64,000 nt of DNA from Psychrobacter sp. 28M-43 (lineage in GTDB: Bacteria > Pseudomonadota > Gammaproteobacteria > Pseudomonadales > Moraxellaceae), in assembly GCF_014770435.1 (NCBI RefSeq), contig NZ_CP061739.1:1860001-1924000 (forward strand), read 5' to 3'. The position numbers and the translations under genes were made by a program. Shown here one piece after another: positions 8,995 through 18,181 of the stretch. Below the pieces are notes generated by a model. That model did no database searches. It was not told where the DNA came from and saw only the letters and a list, made by a program, of their open reading frames with translations. Position 1 is the stretch's first letter, and every line of letters starts with the position of its first letter.

Positions 8995-10929
8995 TTACCC
9001 CTGACTTTTAAACAATGGGTTGTTAATATATTTAATCGGGAATGCTTTATCTCCGAATAATCGACGCTTAGCTAATGACTCAATGCGCGTTTGTTCAGCG
9101 AATATATCAAACAAGTCAAACCGTATTTGATGCTCTGGATGGGAGGTTTGATAGTCTGTCACGCAGTCAGCAACCTGTTGCCAAAATGCCATTTCAGAAT
9201 AGTTATAATGCGTCTGCATAAAAATTGCGATATCTGACAACGCCACAAAAAACAAGCAAGCAACCGTCATATCCCGAATGCCATCGGTATCTTCGGTCTC
9301 GATGAATGAGCCTCTATTCAAGGCAGCATGAGCAGGTGGCAAACTATAAAAGTCTGGACGCAAGTGTTGTTGGGTTAAATGCGCGGGTGAATAACGAACC
9401 CCATCATGCAAGTCTTTTAATAATATCTTGATGGGATAGCCATCTTCATGTACCAAGACGATGTTTTGCGCATGGCACTCTAATGCCACACCATAACCAA
9501 ATAGGATATGTAATAAAGGGGTGACAGTGACATTAATTAACTGCGCAATCCATGTCTCTACACCATATTTGTCAAGCCAAGGGGCTATAAGATGCGAGCC
9601 ATCAGCATTGACATAACTGACACCATTGAGCGGAAATGCTGTTTGATCTTTAGATAGATACTGGTTAACGTTTTCTCGCCAAATCGCAGCTAGCCCGCCA
9701 TACATATTTGGATGCTGATAGCCACGTGTGCGTAACGCCTCATGATCTAAACTAACGCCAACGGTCTCACCTAAAAATGCAATGGGTAATGCTTTGGCAG
9801 TCTTGTCATCTGCAATCAGTTGATTCAACCAAGTGGCAACAACAGCCGCATTCATCACGGTATGCTTTGCCAGTATTCGCGTGCTAGAGGTATTAATCAG
9901 ATGCATACTCAGCTTTAGGTAGGCTTTATCATTAATAGTGTCATTATTACCATCGTCATCGCTATTACCAAGCATCGTCAATGAGCGAATAGACTGCTGA
10001 GCGCGGTACTGATGACCTGCACTACCTAAGTAGATAACTTCTTGCGTGGCAAGCAATGGTTGTAATGCTTGAATTAAGGTATTTTGCCATTGCCAAGGAT
10101 GCGCAGGTATTAGGTAATAATTATTAGCCGTACCTTCGTCTTGCTTATTTGCGATTGCAAGTACTTCTATGAATTTAGCATTAAGTGCATAAAATTCATC
10201 AGCACCCACATAATTTTTCACCCATTCATTGATATCGATACCAGTAGTGGTATTGCTCACCAGTAGCTGTTTTTTGACCGCCAACCACACTACGTCGATG
10301 TTTTGATCAAACTCTGGGCCATAGTTATAGTTGTCTTGTAAATCAAAACCAATACGAGACTTAAAACACGGATGATAAGGATGCCCTGCCGTCAAATAGC
10401 CTTCGAGTTGCTCATAAGTGAGCATATCAATAGGCACGGGTATATTAGAAGCTAGTATCTGAGATTGTGTTTCATTCACTAAGGTATGACGCAGCTCTTT
10501 GATAAAGCTGCCTTTGAGTTCTGCACCTTCAATATTGAGCAAGATATCACTAATCACATGCTCAAGAATGGCGTCTTGGGCAACACCGTTAACCACTCGC
10601 TGTACATTCAGCTCATTCAAACGAATGATGTCAAAACTATAATGAATATGGCCTTGCGCGGTATAATGGACATCATTACCTGCTTTACCTACTTTTATAA
10701 CAAAATTCAGCAGCGTCTCATTATCAGTACTGTCATGAGCGTTGTTCGCACTTTCAAATTCAAAATCAATAATATTTTCATATAGTAATGCTTGTAGCAA
10801 TTGCTTAATCACTCGTTGCTCAGCGCGTGCGATAATTGGAGAATTAACAGGTGCTTGCCACGGTTTAGTTGCATAAGTGACATTTGCACTATTATTATTT
10901 TTGGTATAGTTTGCTAGATGATTGGACAT
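8995..10929 (-). CDS. NIS siderophore synthetase (IucA/IucC family), second copy
   Basis: 644-aa NIS synthetase. Family motifs are GHPYHPCFKSRIGF (about residue 185), IPAHPWQWQNTL (about 275), SIRSLTML, and LECHAQNIVLV with LLKDLHDGVRY near residue 480. The open frame extends 19 codons upstream, but the ATG at 10929 is preceded by CAGGAAGC, so it is used. It leads a short unit (two synthetases plus the RraA-like gene) with its own Fur-box-like site upstream. It is clearly a paralogue of the 704-aa neighbour and of the 609-aa enzyme further along. The HPYHPCFK block differs from the HPTPKGR and HPLAKGK versions in the other two, hinting at a different substrate. Confidence 0.9.
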   Translation of the reverse strand: MSNHLANYTKNNNSANVTYATKPWQAPVNSPIIARAEQRVIKQLLQALLYENIIDFEFESANNAHDSTDNETLLNFVIKVGKAGNDVHYTAQGHIHYSFDIIRLNELNVQRVVNGVAQDAILEHVISDILLNIEGAELKGSFIKELRHTLVNETQSQILASNIPVPIDMLTYEQLEGYLTAGHPYHPCFKSRIGFDLQDNYNYGPEFDQNIDVVWLAVKKQLLVSNTTTGIDINEWVKNYVGADEFYALNAKFIEVLAIANKQDEGTANNYYLIPAHPWQWQNTLIQALQPLLATQEVIYLGSAGHQYRAQQSIRSLTMLGNSDDDGNNDTINDKAYLKLSMHLINTSSTRILAKHTVMNAAVVATWLNQLIADDKTAKALPIAFLGETVGVSLDHEALRTRGYQHPNMYGGLAAIWRENVNQYLSKDQTAFPLNGVSYVNADGSHLIAPWLDKYGVETWIAQLINVTVTPLLHILFGYGVALECHAQNIVLVHEDGYPIKILLKDLHDGVRYSPAHLTQQHLRPDFYSLPPAHAALNRGSFIETEDTDGIRDMTVACLFFVALSDIAIFMQTHYNYSEMAFWQQVADCVTDYQTSHPEHQIRFDLFDIFAEQTRIESLAKRRLFGDKAFPIKYINNPLFKSQG

Positions 10930-10991
10930 AGATATAAGCTTCCTGTCTGAAAATTGAATCAAATAAAAGTATGAATTTAGATGCATATAAA

Positions 10992-11010
10992 GCGAATGAT
11001 AATTACTTAC
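10992..11010. promoter_or_regulatory. Possible internal Fur box between the MFS gene and the second NIS gene
   Basis: The site contains GAATGATAATTA and matches about 13 of 19 consensus positions. It sits in the 120-bp gap between two same-strand genes, about 65 bp upstream of the synthetase start. It suggests that the synthetase/RraA unit can be transcribed separately. Confidence 0.5.
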
Positions 11011-11049
11011 GTTAATAAGTTAAAGTAAACCCCGATATGGGGTATTTGT

Positions 11050-12549
11050 TTATGGGGATCGTGGTAATTTGCACGCTGAAGGGATTGTGAATAATAAAAT
11101 CACCGCGATGACCACCAGTATTTCTTGGATCGCGCTTGCCATGCCGTCACTACTACCTGCTGCTAATAACTGCGCACTTCGACTGCCTATATAAAGGGTC
11201 GACAGCGTGATAAATATAGTAGAGATGATGCGGCGACTGATGTTATTAAGGGCAGCTCCCTCAGTGACAGAGTCTTTGGGTAAGCTGCTAAACCCTACCG
11301 TTGTGGTTGGTAGATACGCCAAACCTACCCCAATACCTCGTACACTCATAATTAGCATTAATAGCCAAAGCGTGGGCTGATACAAGCACCATGCCAACAT
11401 CAGGGTAGATAGCGCACTAATCGCAATTCCTACGATGCCAATCCCTCTGGCACCTTGCTTATCTACCATCTTGCCAGCGTAATGCGTGGTGATACTGGCC
11501 ACGAGCGTCGCGACCATCAGGACAACACCTGTCCATAAAGCACTCTCGCCCATCACGTCTTGTATCAATACGGGCAATAGTAAGAGACACAGCATCAAAC
11601 CAACTGTTTGGCTAATACTAATGATATTACTGTGCAAATAGGTTTTATTACGGAACAAGCGCACGTTTAATAATGGATATTTCTGACGCCGCTCATAGGC
11701 CCACCAAACCATTGCGGACAGTAAAAATCCGACAGACAATAAACCCAACGTGGCTATCTTTAATAAGCCGTCACTACTTAGTAGCCCGCCAGTGAAGTCT
11801 ACCTTCAGCGTGCTCAGCCAAACCATCATCGCAAGCAGCCAAGTGAGTAAGCTGATAAACCCGATGGTATCGAAAGGGCTTTTTTCATCATGTGAGCGCA
11901 TGTCCGGTATTAACCACAACACCATCGCCATGACCGCCACACTGAGTGGCAGGGTAATGGCAAACAATGTCCACCACGCAAATTGCTCAACCAAATAAGC
12001 ACCGACCAAAGGGCCAAACGCCAACGACATCATAATAACAATGCCCCATAGCGCCATTACTCTACCGTGCTGCTTCTGCGGATAAATCTGATATAGCATA
12101 CCAATAGACAGCGGGATAATCAGACCGCCACTCAGTCCTTGTATGGCTCTGGCAATGATGACAAAGCTCATGCTAGACGCCAGCATGCCAATGACTGAGC
12201 CCAGCATAAATCCAAAAATTGCCGCCAAATAAACATGCTTAAACGGAAACTTTTTGTTTAAGTAGCCACTCAGCATCAGCCCTACACTCATGGCCAAGAC
12301 ATAAGCATTTAACACCCAGCCACCCATCACGATATCGACATCAAACACCGACATAAAGACAGGAATCGCTGGATTGAGCGCGCTATTGCTAAAGCTGACC
12401 ACCGTACCGCCAAGCAGTAGTGTCAGGAATACCTGCTGTACTTGTTTATCGGTAAAGCCATTACTACTACTATTCGAGGCTTCGTTTATAGGAGACTCAT
12501 TTGTAGATGCCTTATTTATAGGAGCTTTATTTATAGGGGCGTTGCTCAT
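11050..12549 (-). CDS. MFS transporter, probable siderophore exporter
   Basis: 499-aa major facilitator protein of the DHA2 (drug:H+ antiporter) type, with roughly 12-14 hydrophobic helices. The GYLNKKFPFKHVY loop after helix 2 resembles motif A, and GGWVLNAYVLAMSVGLMLSG and GLSGGLIIPLSIGMLYQI are typical of the subfamily. Its position between the tailoring enzymes and synthetases suggests export of the finished siderophore. This is inference; some MFS proteins import siderophores instead. The start codon overlaps the acetyltransferase stop (TAATG). The first 20 or so residues are pentapeptide repeats (APINK APINK ASTNE SPINE) encoded by 15-bp direct repeats. Confidence 0.85.
   Translation of the reverse strand: MSNAPINKAPINKASTNESPINEASNSSSNGFTDKQVQQVFLTLLLGGTVVSFSNSALNPAIPVFMSVFDVDIVMGGWVLNAYVLAMSVGLMLSGYLNKKFPFKHVYLAAIFGFMLGSVIGMLASSMSFVIIARAIQGLSGGLIIPLSIGMLYQIYPQKQHGRVMALWGIVIMMSLAFGPLVGAYLVEQFAWWTLFAITLPLSVAVMAMVLWLIPDMRSHDEKSPFDTIGFISLLTWLLAMMVWLSTLKVDFTGGLLSSDGLLKIATLGLLSVGFLLSAMVWWAYERRQKYPLLNVRLFRNKTYLHSNIISISQTVGLMLCLLLLPVLIQDVMGESALWTGVVLMVATLVASITTHYAGKMVDKQGARGIGIVGIAISALSTLMLAWCLYQPTLWLLMLIMSVRGIGVGLAYLPTTTVGFSSLPKDSVTEGAALNNISRRIISTIFITLSTLYIGSRSAQLLAAGSSDGMASAIQEILVVIAVILLFTIPSACKLPRSP
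12483..12542. repeat. Four 15-bp tandem repeats at the start of the MFS gene
   Basis: Units at 12483, 12498, 12513 and 12528 share the core TTTATAGGAG. They encode degenerate pentapeptides in the hydrophilic N-terminus of the transporter. Copy number could change without breaking the frame. Confidence 0.7.
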
Positions 12550-13151
12550 TAAGCAGTGGCACCATAGAAATTGAGATAACCTCTAGATTCTAAAAACTCA
12601 TCGCGATTGCAAAAATATAATGAGGCGGTTTTTTCTGGCATCTCAATCAGACGTTGTACTCTATAAGCGAAGCTATCAGCAATCCATTGATACACCTCAA
12701 CCTTACTATCCGGCTCGACTACGATTTTTTTGGCCTCAGTATGCTCAAATATAAACTTGCTGATCATCATACCTGTTGGCTTTAGATAGCCTTTGCCAAC
12801 CACCGCTGGATCACCAAGCAAAATATGCCAGCCCATGTCCGTCTCTTTGGCTTTGTAATAATGAGATAACCGGTCACGAGCCGTCTCATAAATCTCTGTA
12901 TAACCAATCGGCTTATCATCACAAATTATAAGGTAGAGACGCTGATGGTCATCGGCCAGCATTTTTTCAAAATGGGTTTTTAGCTGCGGCATCGGGAGAT
13001 GTAGCTGCCACTGATCGACCACATGCTCAGCATGCATCCATTTATACAGCAATGGCATATCATCTGGGTATTTGACAGGTCTCAACGCAAACGTCTTTTG
13101 ATAAGCTTCAATGCTAAACGTATCGGGTAGGTTTTGGGTGATAGTCGGCAT
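12549..13151 (-). CDS. IucB/RhbD-like siderophore N-acyltransferase (GNAT)
   Basis: 200-aa acyl-CoA transferase. The family transfers an acyl group to an N-hydroxylated diamine to make the hydroxamate. It matches the family in length and in blocks such as LRPVKYPDDMPLLYKWMH (about residue 24), YLIICDDKPIGYTEIYE (about 83), DMGWHILLGDPAVVGKGY (about 115, acyl-CoA binding) and KKIVVEPDSKVEVY. The start follows AGGAG. The sequence does not reveal acyl chain length: the IucB, RhbD and AlcB relatives use acetyl or succinyl groups. It lies between the hydroxylase and the transporter, consistent with hydroxylation followed by acylation. Confidence 0.88.
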   Translation of the reverse strand: MPTITQNLPDTFSIEAYQKTFALRPVKYPDDMPLLYKWMHAEHVVDQWQLHLPMPQLKTHFEKMLADDHQRLYLIICDDKPIGYTEIYETARDRLSHYYKAKETDMGWHILLGDPAVVGKGYLKPTGMMISKFIFEHTEAKKIVVEPDSKVEVYQWIADSFAYRVQRLIEMPEKTASLYFCNRDEFLESRGYLNFYGATA

Positions 13152-13231
13152 GACTTGCTCCTAATTATTATTTTGTTAGATGATTAATATTCTCTAATAT
13201 CGTTTCTGTTAAATATGAGTCTTATAAAACA

Positions 13232-14626
13232 CTACGCGCCAAAATTTTGAAAAACTTTTAAGGCCTCGGTATCGTAAGTCTGCTCACCTGTTAACTGATT
13301 GACGATACACCCTGCTCGATAAGCACCCAGCCCCAAGTCTGGTGCGCCAACGCCATGAGTATGGACCTCTTGGTTTTGTACAAAAATATTGCCATCAGTC
13401 GCGATGTCTTTTTGATCCGTCAGCACATATTTCAGCACATAGTCTCTATCAATGACTGGCTGATCAAACTCATCGTGCGCGATGCTAGGCAGTATCGTGT
13501 TTAAACACTCAGGCAGACCGTAACGATAGCCTGTACCAGCAATCACACAATCATACTCAGCAGTAAAATCTTGATTCTGTTCACGCTGTCTACCTACCAG
13601 TTTTATGGTGTCTGTCGGCTCTGGCACTTCTAGCATTGTTGTCAGCGTTGCCTCAACCACTTCACAGTTAGACAGCAACGTCGAATACAAATCTTGATTG
13701 GTAATACTGCGCTCATAGAGACGATGATAAATATCGCGTATGGTCTCAAAGCCCATGCCTTTATAGAGCAGGTCTTGCTTGGCAGTGACTTGGGGTTTGG
13801 TTGCTGAGTCTAACTCATAAAAGTAGTCTGTATAAGCCGGACTAAAATGCTCCAAACCTAATGGGGAATACTCCATGGGGAAAAATCCTGCCGAGCGCGT
13901 CATCCAATCTAACTGAAACTTAGGGTTGTCATTAGTACTATCATCGCCATCAAACTGCTGATCAAACAGCGTTCGATACACCTCTGCTGAGGACTGCCCA
14001 GACCCCAGTACCAATATTTTGGTCAGCTTGCCCTCAGTCTTGGTGCTAGTCAGATCAAGGCTACTAGCATTGAGGCTGTCCAAGTCAAAATTGTCTGCAA
14101 AATGGGCAGTGTGCATACAGCGGTTAGGCGCTTGTTTGGCAATATCTTGCAGCGATGGTGGTAGCGTGGCCTGTGTGCCTGTTCCTATAACTAAATTTTT
14201 AGCATGATAGGTGTTTTGTGTACCTTGTTCAGAGACTGTCACTAAAAACCCATCATTATTGTCATCAAATGCCACGTCGATCACTGCCGCATCAAAATTC
14301 AGACTATCCAGTTGCTCTGCTACCCATTGGCAATAGTGATTGTATTCTTTACGATAAATTTTAAACTCTTCTAAAAAGTAAAACTTAAGCAATCGCTGCT
14401 GGGTATGCAAATAATTCAAAAAAGAATAAGGACTGGTTGGGTCTATCAGTGTCACCAAGTCTGCCATAAAAGGCACTTGCAGTGTGGTGCTCGGCAAGAT
14501 CATGCCTTTATGCCAATTAAACTCAGCCTTTTGCTCAAAAAACTTGGCGGTTACGTCGGTCTTTGTCAGTAATGCCGCCAAACTTAAGTTAAACGGCCCT
14601 ACGCCAATCCCAATAATATCTAACAC
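13232..14626 (-). CDS. IucD/RhbE-like N-hydroxylating monooxygenase
   Basis: 464-aa FAD- and NADPH-dependent amine N-monooxygenase, here predicted to hydroxylate 1,3-diaminopropane. The N-terminal FAD site is DIIGIGVGPFNLSLAALL, the NADPH site is ILVLGSGQSSAEVYR (about residue 205), and the C-terminal family block is CVIAGTGYRYGLP (about 365). TLQVPFMADLVTLIDPTSPY (about 48) is the usual substrate/FAD region. It begins with GTG, preceded by AGGGG at normal spacing. Relatives act on lysine (IucD), ornithine (PvdA) or diaminopropane (RhbE). The diaminopropane assignment rests on the neighbouring aminotransferase and decarboxylase genes. Confidence 0.92.
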   Translation of the reverse strand: MLDIIGIGVGPFNLSLAALLTKTDVTAKFFEQKAEFNWHKGMILPSTTLQVPFMADLVTLIDPTSPYSFLNYLHTQQRLLKFYFLEEFKIYRKEYNHYCQWVAEQLDSLNFDAAVIDVAFDDNNDGFLVTVSEQGTQNTYHAKNLVIGTGTQATLPPSLQDIAKQAPNRCMHTAHFADNFDLDSLNASSLDLTSTKTEGKLTKILVLGSGQSSAEVYRTLFDQQFDGDDSTNDNPKFQLDWMTRSAGFFPMEYSPLGLEHFSPAYTDYFYELDSATKPQVTAKQDLLYKGMGFETIRDIYHRLYERSITNQDLYSTLLSNCEVVEATLTTMLEVPEPTDTIKLVGRQREQNQDFTAEYDCVIAGTGYRYGLPECLNTILPSIAHDEFDQPVIDRDYVLKYVLTDQKDIATDGNIFVQNQEVHTHGVGAPDLGLGAYRAGCIVNQLTGEQTYDTEALKVFQNFGA

Positions 14627-14729
14627 GGTCGCCCCTTAGTGATTTGATAGTTACGTTAATTCTGCTGCTAGTTCTTGTTGAACCCTAACTTCTATCGTGT
14701 GCTTATCTTTGCCGTCTCAATATGACTTG

Positions 14730-16559
14730 CTATGTCATCATAGGGTTTGGGATATCGACATAAATAGACTGGGTCTCAACAGGTGCGGTCAGCTCATCGA
14801 GCGCATAGAGTCTGGTGAGTAGATTGCCCTTAAATGGCAATGTAGGGCTACGCAATAACAAGTCAAATAATGAACGATGCGGATATTGTTGCTCTAACGC
14901 GATTAGACATGCTTTAAACGTCGTGATTAATGTCTCCTCACTCACAAGCTGAGTACGAGCAATAGCAGTAATAAGACCAAATATACTGTTGCCAACTAGA
15001 TAATAGGCAAATCTTGAGTCGGCAAAGTCTTCTGGAATGACGCACTCTCCTTCGCTAATAAGCTCGGGATAAGCGTCAATGAGCGGCGTGGCATACTCCG
15101 CAATATAGCCAAACCCTTGATTGTCTCTGGCCCAAAATTTAGTAGGATAGCCGTCTATTAGCTCAATCAGACTGTTCTGCTGATGTACCTCAAACCCAAT
15201 ACCATGCTGATAATACATATGAATAAGCGGTATAAAACCAACTTGCAAATAAGTATCAAACCACTGGATAGCCACCTGTTCTAAAGGCTCATCTGTCCGT
15301 TTATGAATAGACTTAAACAGTGTCTCTAAGCGATTGGTAAGACGGGTTGGATGGTCTTGGCTTAAGCTGGCAAGATTGGTGACTTGCGCATCCGCTGTAA
15401 AAGGGTTGTCACGTAAGATACAAATGGTTTCATCAATGATTTTTCCATCGATACGTAAGGCAATCCAAGCAGGGTCATTCAATACCGCAATCGTAGGGTA
15501 CTCGGTTTTGAGCTGAGTACCATAGTCGCTACGCCAGATTCGGCAGGCATGCATGCCGCGTTTGCATTCTTTGGGCAGGTTAATCCGCACGGAATTGGTG
15601 ATTGCTACAGATAACGACAACTTGAACATCCAAGGCGCATCAAAGGCAGCCAGTGTGCGTACCGATGTAGTCGGATGCAGATACCAACCAAGCTCACCCA
15701 AATCAAACAATTGGCCTTTTTCTAGCAGCTTGTGATACCACGGCTGCTGCTGCAAAAACCTTGCTTGCCAAGGGTGCAATGGCAACAGCTTATAGTCAGG
15801 ATGCTCATCGACAAGTTGCTGTTGATAGCCACTCATATCAGCTTGTAGCTTTGATTTGAGCGCTGTGGTAATACTCTCGCCATCTACGAATTCTTCTGTA
15901 ATACAGCTGGGGTGCACTAGCCAATAATGCAGCTGGGTTTTGCTACTGGTCTCGGGTGCATACTTCGCCCACTCATCACCATAAAAGCCGGCACGGCCTT
16001 TGGGTGTAGGATGCATGGCATGCCCGTAAATAAGGTTTTGTTCGGTCTGAACGAAATCTTGCTGATAGTCAATGATGTCATCAATCTCATCATTGCGATG
16101 CTCTAAAATAATCTGTAGCCCCTCATAACTCTCAATCCAGCGCTTTAATACACCATTGGCATCTAGCGTCGCTTTGTCTTTATAACGATGTACAATGTCT
16201 TCAATAATCAAAGACGCCAGGCTCATAGCAGAGGACTTTATCCATCGGCTGTTTTGTAAAGGGTCGTCCAGTTGCGTGTCCAGTTTCGAGTCTGATCGTA
16301 TGCTTACCTGCTTATTCAATATAAGCGGCGTGCCCGCCAAACGATGTTGTCCCAATTGACTCACTCTATCAACAGGTACGACCATTACCGTGTTCGAAGG
16401 CAATAGCATTAGCACTAATAAAGGCTTATTTTGTGAGGCCTGCTTCTGTATATCATCTTGCTGCTCTACGGCAATAATATCGCCGCGCCCAGTTTCAAAA
16501 CAGTAAGCATTGATTAGATTTTGTAGTGTGAGACGATCAAGCGTTTTATGCTGCATCAT
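14730..16559 (-). CDS. NIS siderophore synthetase (RhbC-like), first copy
   Basis: 609-aa IucA/IucC-family synthetase. Motifs are GHAMHPTPKGRAGFYGDEW (about residue 155), LPLHPWQARFL (about 240), TSSVR-like TTSVRTLAAFDAPW, and GFEVHQQNSLIEL (about 455), followed by FWARDNQGFGY. Its neighbours (decarboxylase upstream, hydroxylase downstream) match the rhizobactin order rhbA-rhbB-rhbC, although rhbD and rhbE are reversed here. The frame is open from a TTG at 16577, but the ATG at 16559 has a GGGAAG site 7-8 nt upstream and abuts the decarboxylase stop, so it is chosen. Confidence 0.9.
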   Translation of the reverse strand: MMQHKTLDRLTLQNLINAYCFETGRGDIIAVEQQDDIQKQASQNKPLLVLMLLPSNTVMVVPVDRVSQLGQHRLAGTPLILNKQVSIRSDSKLDTQLDDPLQNSRWIKSSAMSLASLIIEDIVHRYKDKATLDANGVLKRWIESYEGLQIILEHRNDEIDDIIDYQQDFVQTEQNLIYGHAMHPTPKGRAGFYGDEWAKYAPETSSKTQLHYWLVHPSCITEEFVDGESITTALKSKLQADMSGYQQQLVDEHPDYKLLPLHPWQARFLQQQPWYHKLLEKGQLFDLGELGWYLHPTTSVRTLAAFDAPWMFKLSLSVAITNSVRINLPKECKRGMHACRIWRSDYGTQLKTEYPTIAVLNDPAWIALRIDGKIIDETICILRDNPFTADAQVTNLASLSQDHPTRLTNRLETLFKSIHKRTDEPLEQVAIQWFDTYLQVGFIPLIHMYYQHGIGFEVHQQNSLIELIDGYPTKFWARDNQGFGYIAEYATPLIDAYPELISEGECVIPEDFADSRFAYYLVGNSIFGLITAIARTQLVSEETLITTFKACLIALEQQYPHRSLFDLLLRSPTLPFKGNLLTRLYALDELTAPVETQSIYVDIPNPMMT

Positions 16560-16560
16560 G

Positions 16561-18066
16561 TTATTTCTTCCCATCAACGTTCAGGTTGTCAGAATTAAGT
16601 TGGTTAAAACCAGCAATAGCCATCTGCTCAATGATGTCTGCAATATCATTGATTTGGGTACTGGGATTTAGAATGGTGAATTTAAGGCAAAGGCGCTGCT
16701 CAAACTGGGTGGTAGCCACATTGGCGATATTGTTGACCAATAATGCTTGTGCAATGTGGCGATTGAGCTGTGCGAGTTGCTCATCAGATAGCGTGGTATC
16801 TTTGGGTGTAAAGTAAAACAAAACACTGCTAATAATAGGCTCATGTACCAGTACAAAATTTTCATTTGCATCAATCAGCTGTGCCGCCTGCTTGGCAGTA
16901 TCCAGACAGTTATCAATCAAGGTTGCATAATCATCCGTCCCTAGCAAGTCCAGCGCCATCCACAGTTTTAATGCATCGAATCGGCGTGTGGTCTGTAAAG
17001 AATAGGTCACCAAGTTTGGAATGTTTTCCTGTTCGTCATCAGCCGAGTTTAAATACTCACTATGATGGCGAATGCTCTCGAAATTTCGATTGTCTCGTAA
17101 GAGAAAAGCACCACAGCTAATCGGCAAGAAGAAATGTTTGTGAAAGTCCAAGGTGATAGAGTCAGCCTGATTCAGCCCCTCAATCAAGTGTCGGTAGCGC
17201 TTTGACAATAGCAATGCCCCGCCCCATGCTGCATCGACATGTAGCCATATCTGTGCATCACGGCAAATTTTTCCGATAGACATTAGAGGATCAATAGCAC
17301 CCAAGTCGGTGGTGCCAGCAGTTGCGATGATGGCCATCACATTGTCAGCACCCAGCTTATCTATCTGATGTTGTAAGTCAGACATCAGCATGGCACCTGA
17401 TGTATCAGTCGCTACTTTAATGACAGATTTTTGACCTAGACCTAGTAGCGCCGCATTTTTTTCAATAGAAAAGTGCGCTTGGTCTGAGCATAGAATACTG
17501 CCGCTAGACTGACCCACCAGGCCGTCCTTTTGCACATCAACGCCCTTAGCCTTATAGAATTGATTGCGTGCCAGCAGTAGACCCATCAGATTACTTTGCG
17601 TACCACCACTGGTAAAGACGCCACCAGCGTTATGGCCTGTCTGTTCATCAAAGAGAGCACCAGAGATGTCATCGAACCCACAACGTTCACATAACCAATG
17701 AATGAGATTTTTTTCGATATAGGTCGCGGCTGGGCTTTGGTTCCATGAGTCCATACTTTGGTTAGTAGCCGCGATAATCATCTCAGCAATCTGACCAATA
17801 ACCAGTGTGGGTGGATGCAAGTGCGCTAAGCAATTCGCATTGGCCGTCGACACACAACTGGGTAAAAACTTGTTTTGCATATCAGCGAGTATCGTGTCGA
17901 TGTCTCGGCCTTGCTCACGGATGCTGAAGGTATTGGTCGCTTGCACTTGTTGCGGCGTGCCGCCCAAATAGACGTTATTGTCGTCTAGCCACTGTTTGAT
18001 GACAGCGCTGGTTTTTTGCATATGCTTGACATATTGCTCACTGGTTTTCTGGTTTAATAAATGCAA
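16561..18066 (-). CDS. ddc: L-2,4-diaminobutyrate decarboxylase
   Basis: 501-aa group II PLP-dependent decarboxylase that converts L-2,4-diaminobutyrate to 1,3-diaminopropane, the siderophore backbone. Visible are HPPTLVIGQIAEMIIAATNQSM (about residues 104-125, split motif), TSGGTQSNLMGLLLARN (about 170), ATAGTTDLGAIDP, HVDAAWGGALLL (about 275) and the PLP-lysine segment SITLDFHKHFFLP (about 300). This is the RhbB/Ddc type. The start is TTG at 18066 with GAGG five bases upstream; an ATG at 18021 is an alternative. The stop is immediately before the next synthetase, so the two are probably translationally coupled. Confidence 0.93.
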   Translation of the reverse strand: MHLLNQKTSEQYVKHMQKTSAVIKQWLDDNNVYLGGTPQQVQATNTFSIREQGRDIDTILADMQNKFLPSCVSTANANCLAHLHPPTLVIGQIAEMIIAATNQSMDSWNQSPAATYIEKNLIHWLCERCGFDDISGALFDEQTGHNAGGVFTSGGTQSNLMGLLLARNQFYKAKGVDVQKDGLVGQSSGSILCSDQAHFSIEKNAALLGLGQKSVIKVATDTSGAMLMSDLQHQIDKLGADNVMAIIATAGTTDLGAIDPLMSIGKICRDAQIWLHVDAAWGGALLLSKRYRHLIEGLNQADSITLDFHKHFFLPISCGAFLLRDNRNFESIRHHSEYLNSADDEQENIPNLVTYSLQTTRRFDALKLWMALDLLGTDDYATLIDNCLDTAKQAAQLIDANENFVLVHEPIISSVLFYFTPKDTTLSDEQLAQLNRHIAQALLVNNIANVATTQFEQRLCLKFTILNPSTQINDIADIIEQMAIAGFNQLNSDNLNVDGKK

Positions 18067-18181
18067 AATGTCCTCACTTGTTTATTCTACGATGGTATAA
18101 ATCGCAAATAAGTGAATTGTTATCAGAGTCGTTATTAGAGTTTTTTATAAATGTGTCAATCATGCTAAAACGCTGGCAAGA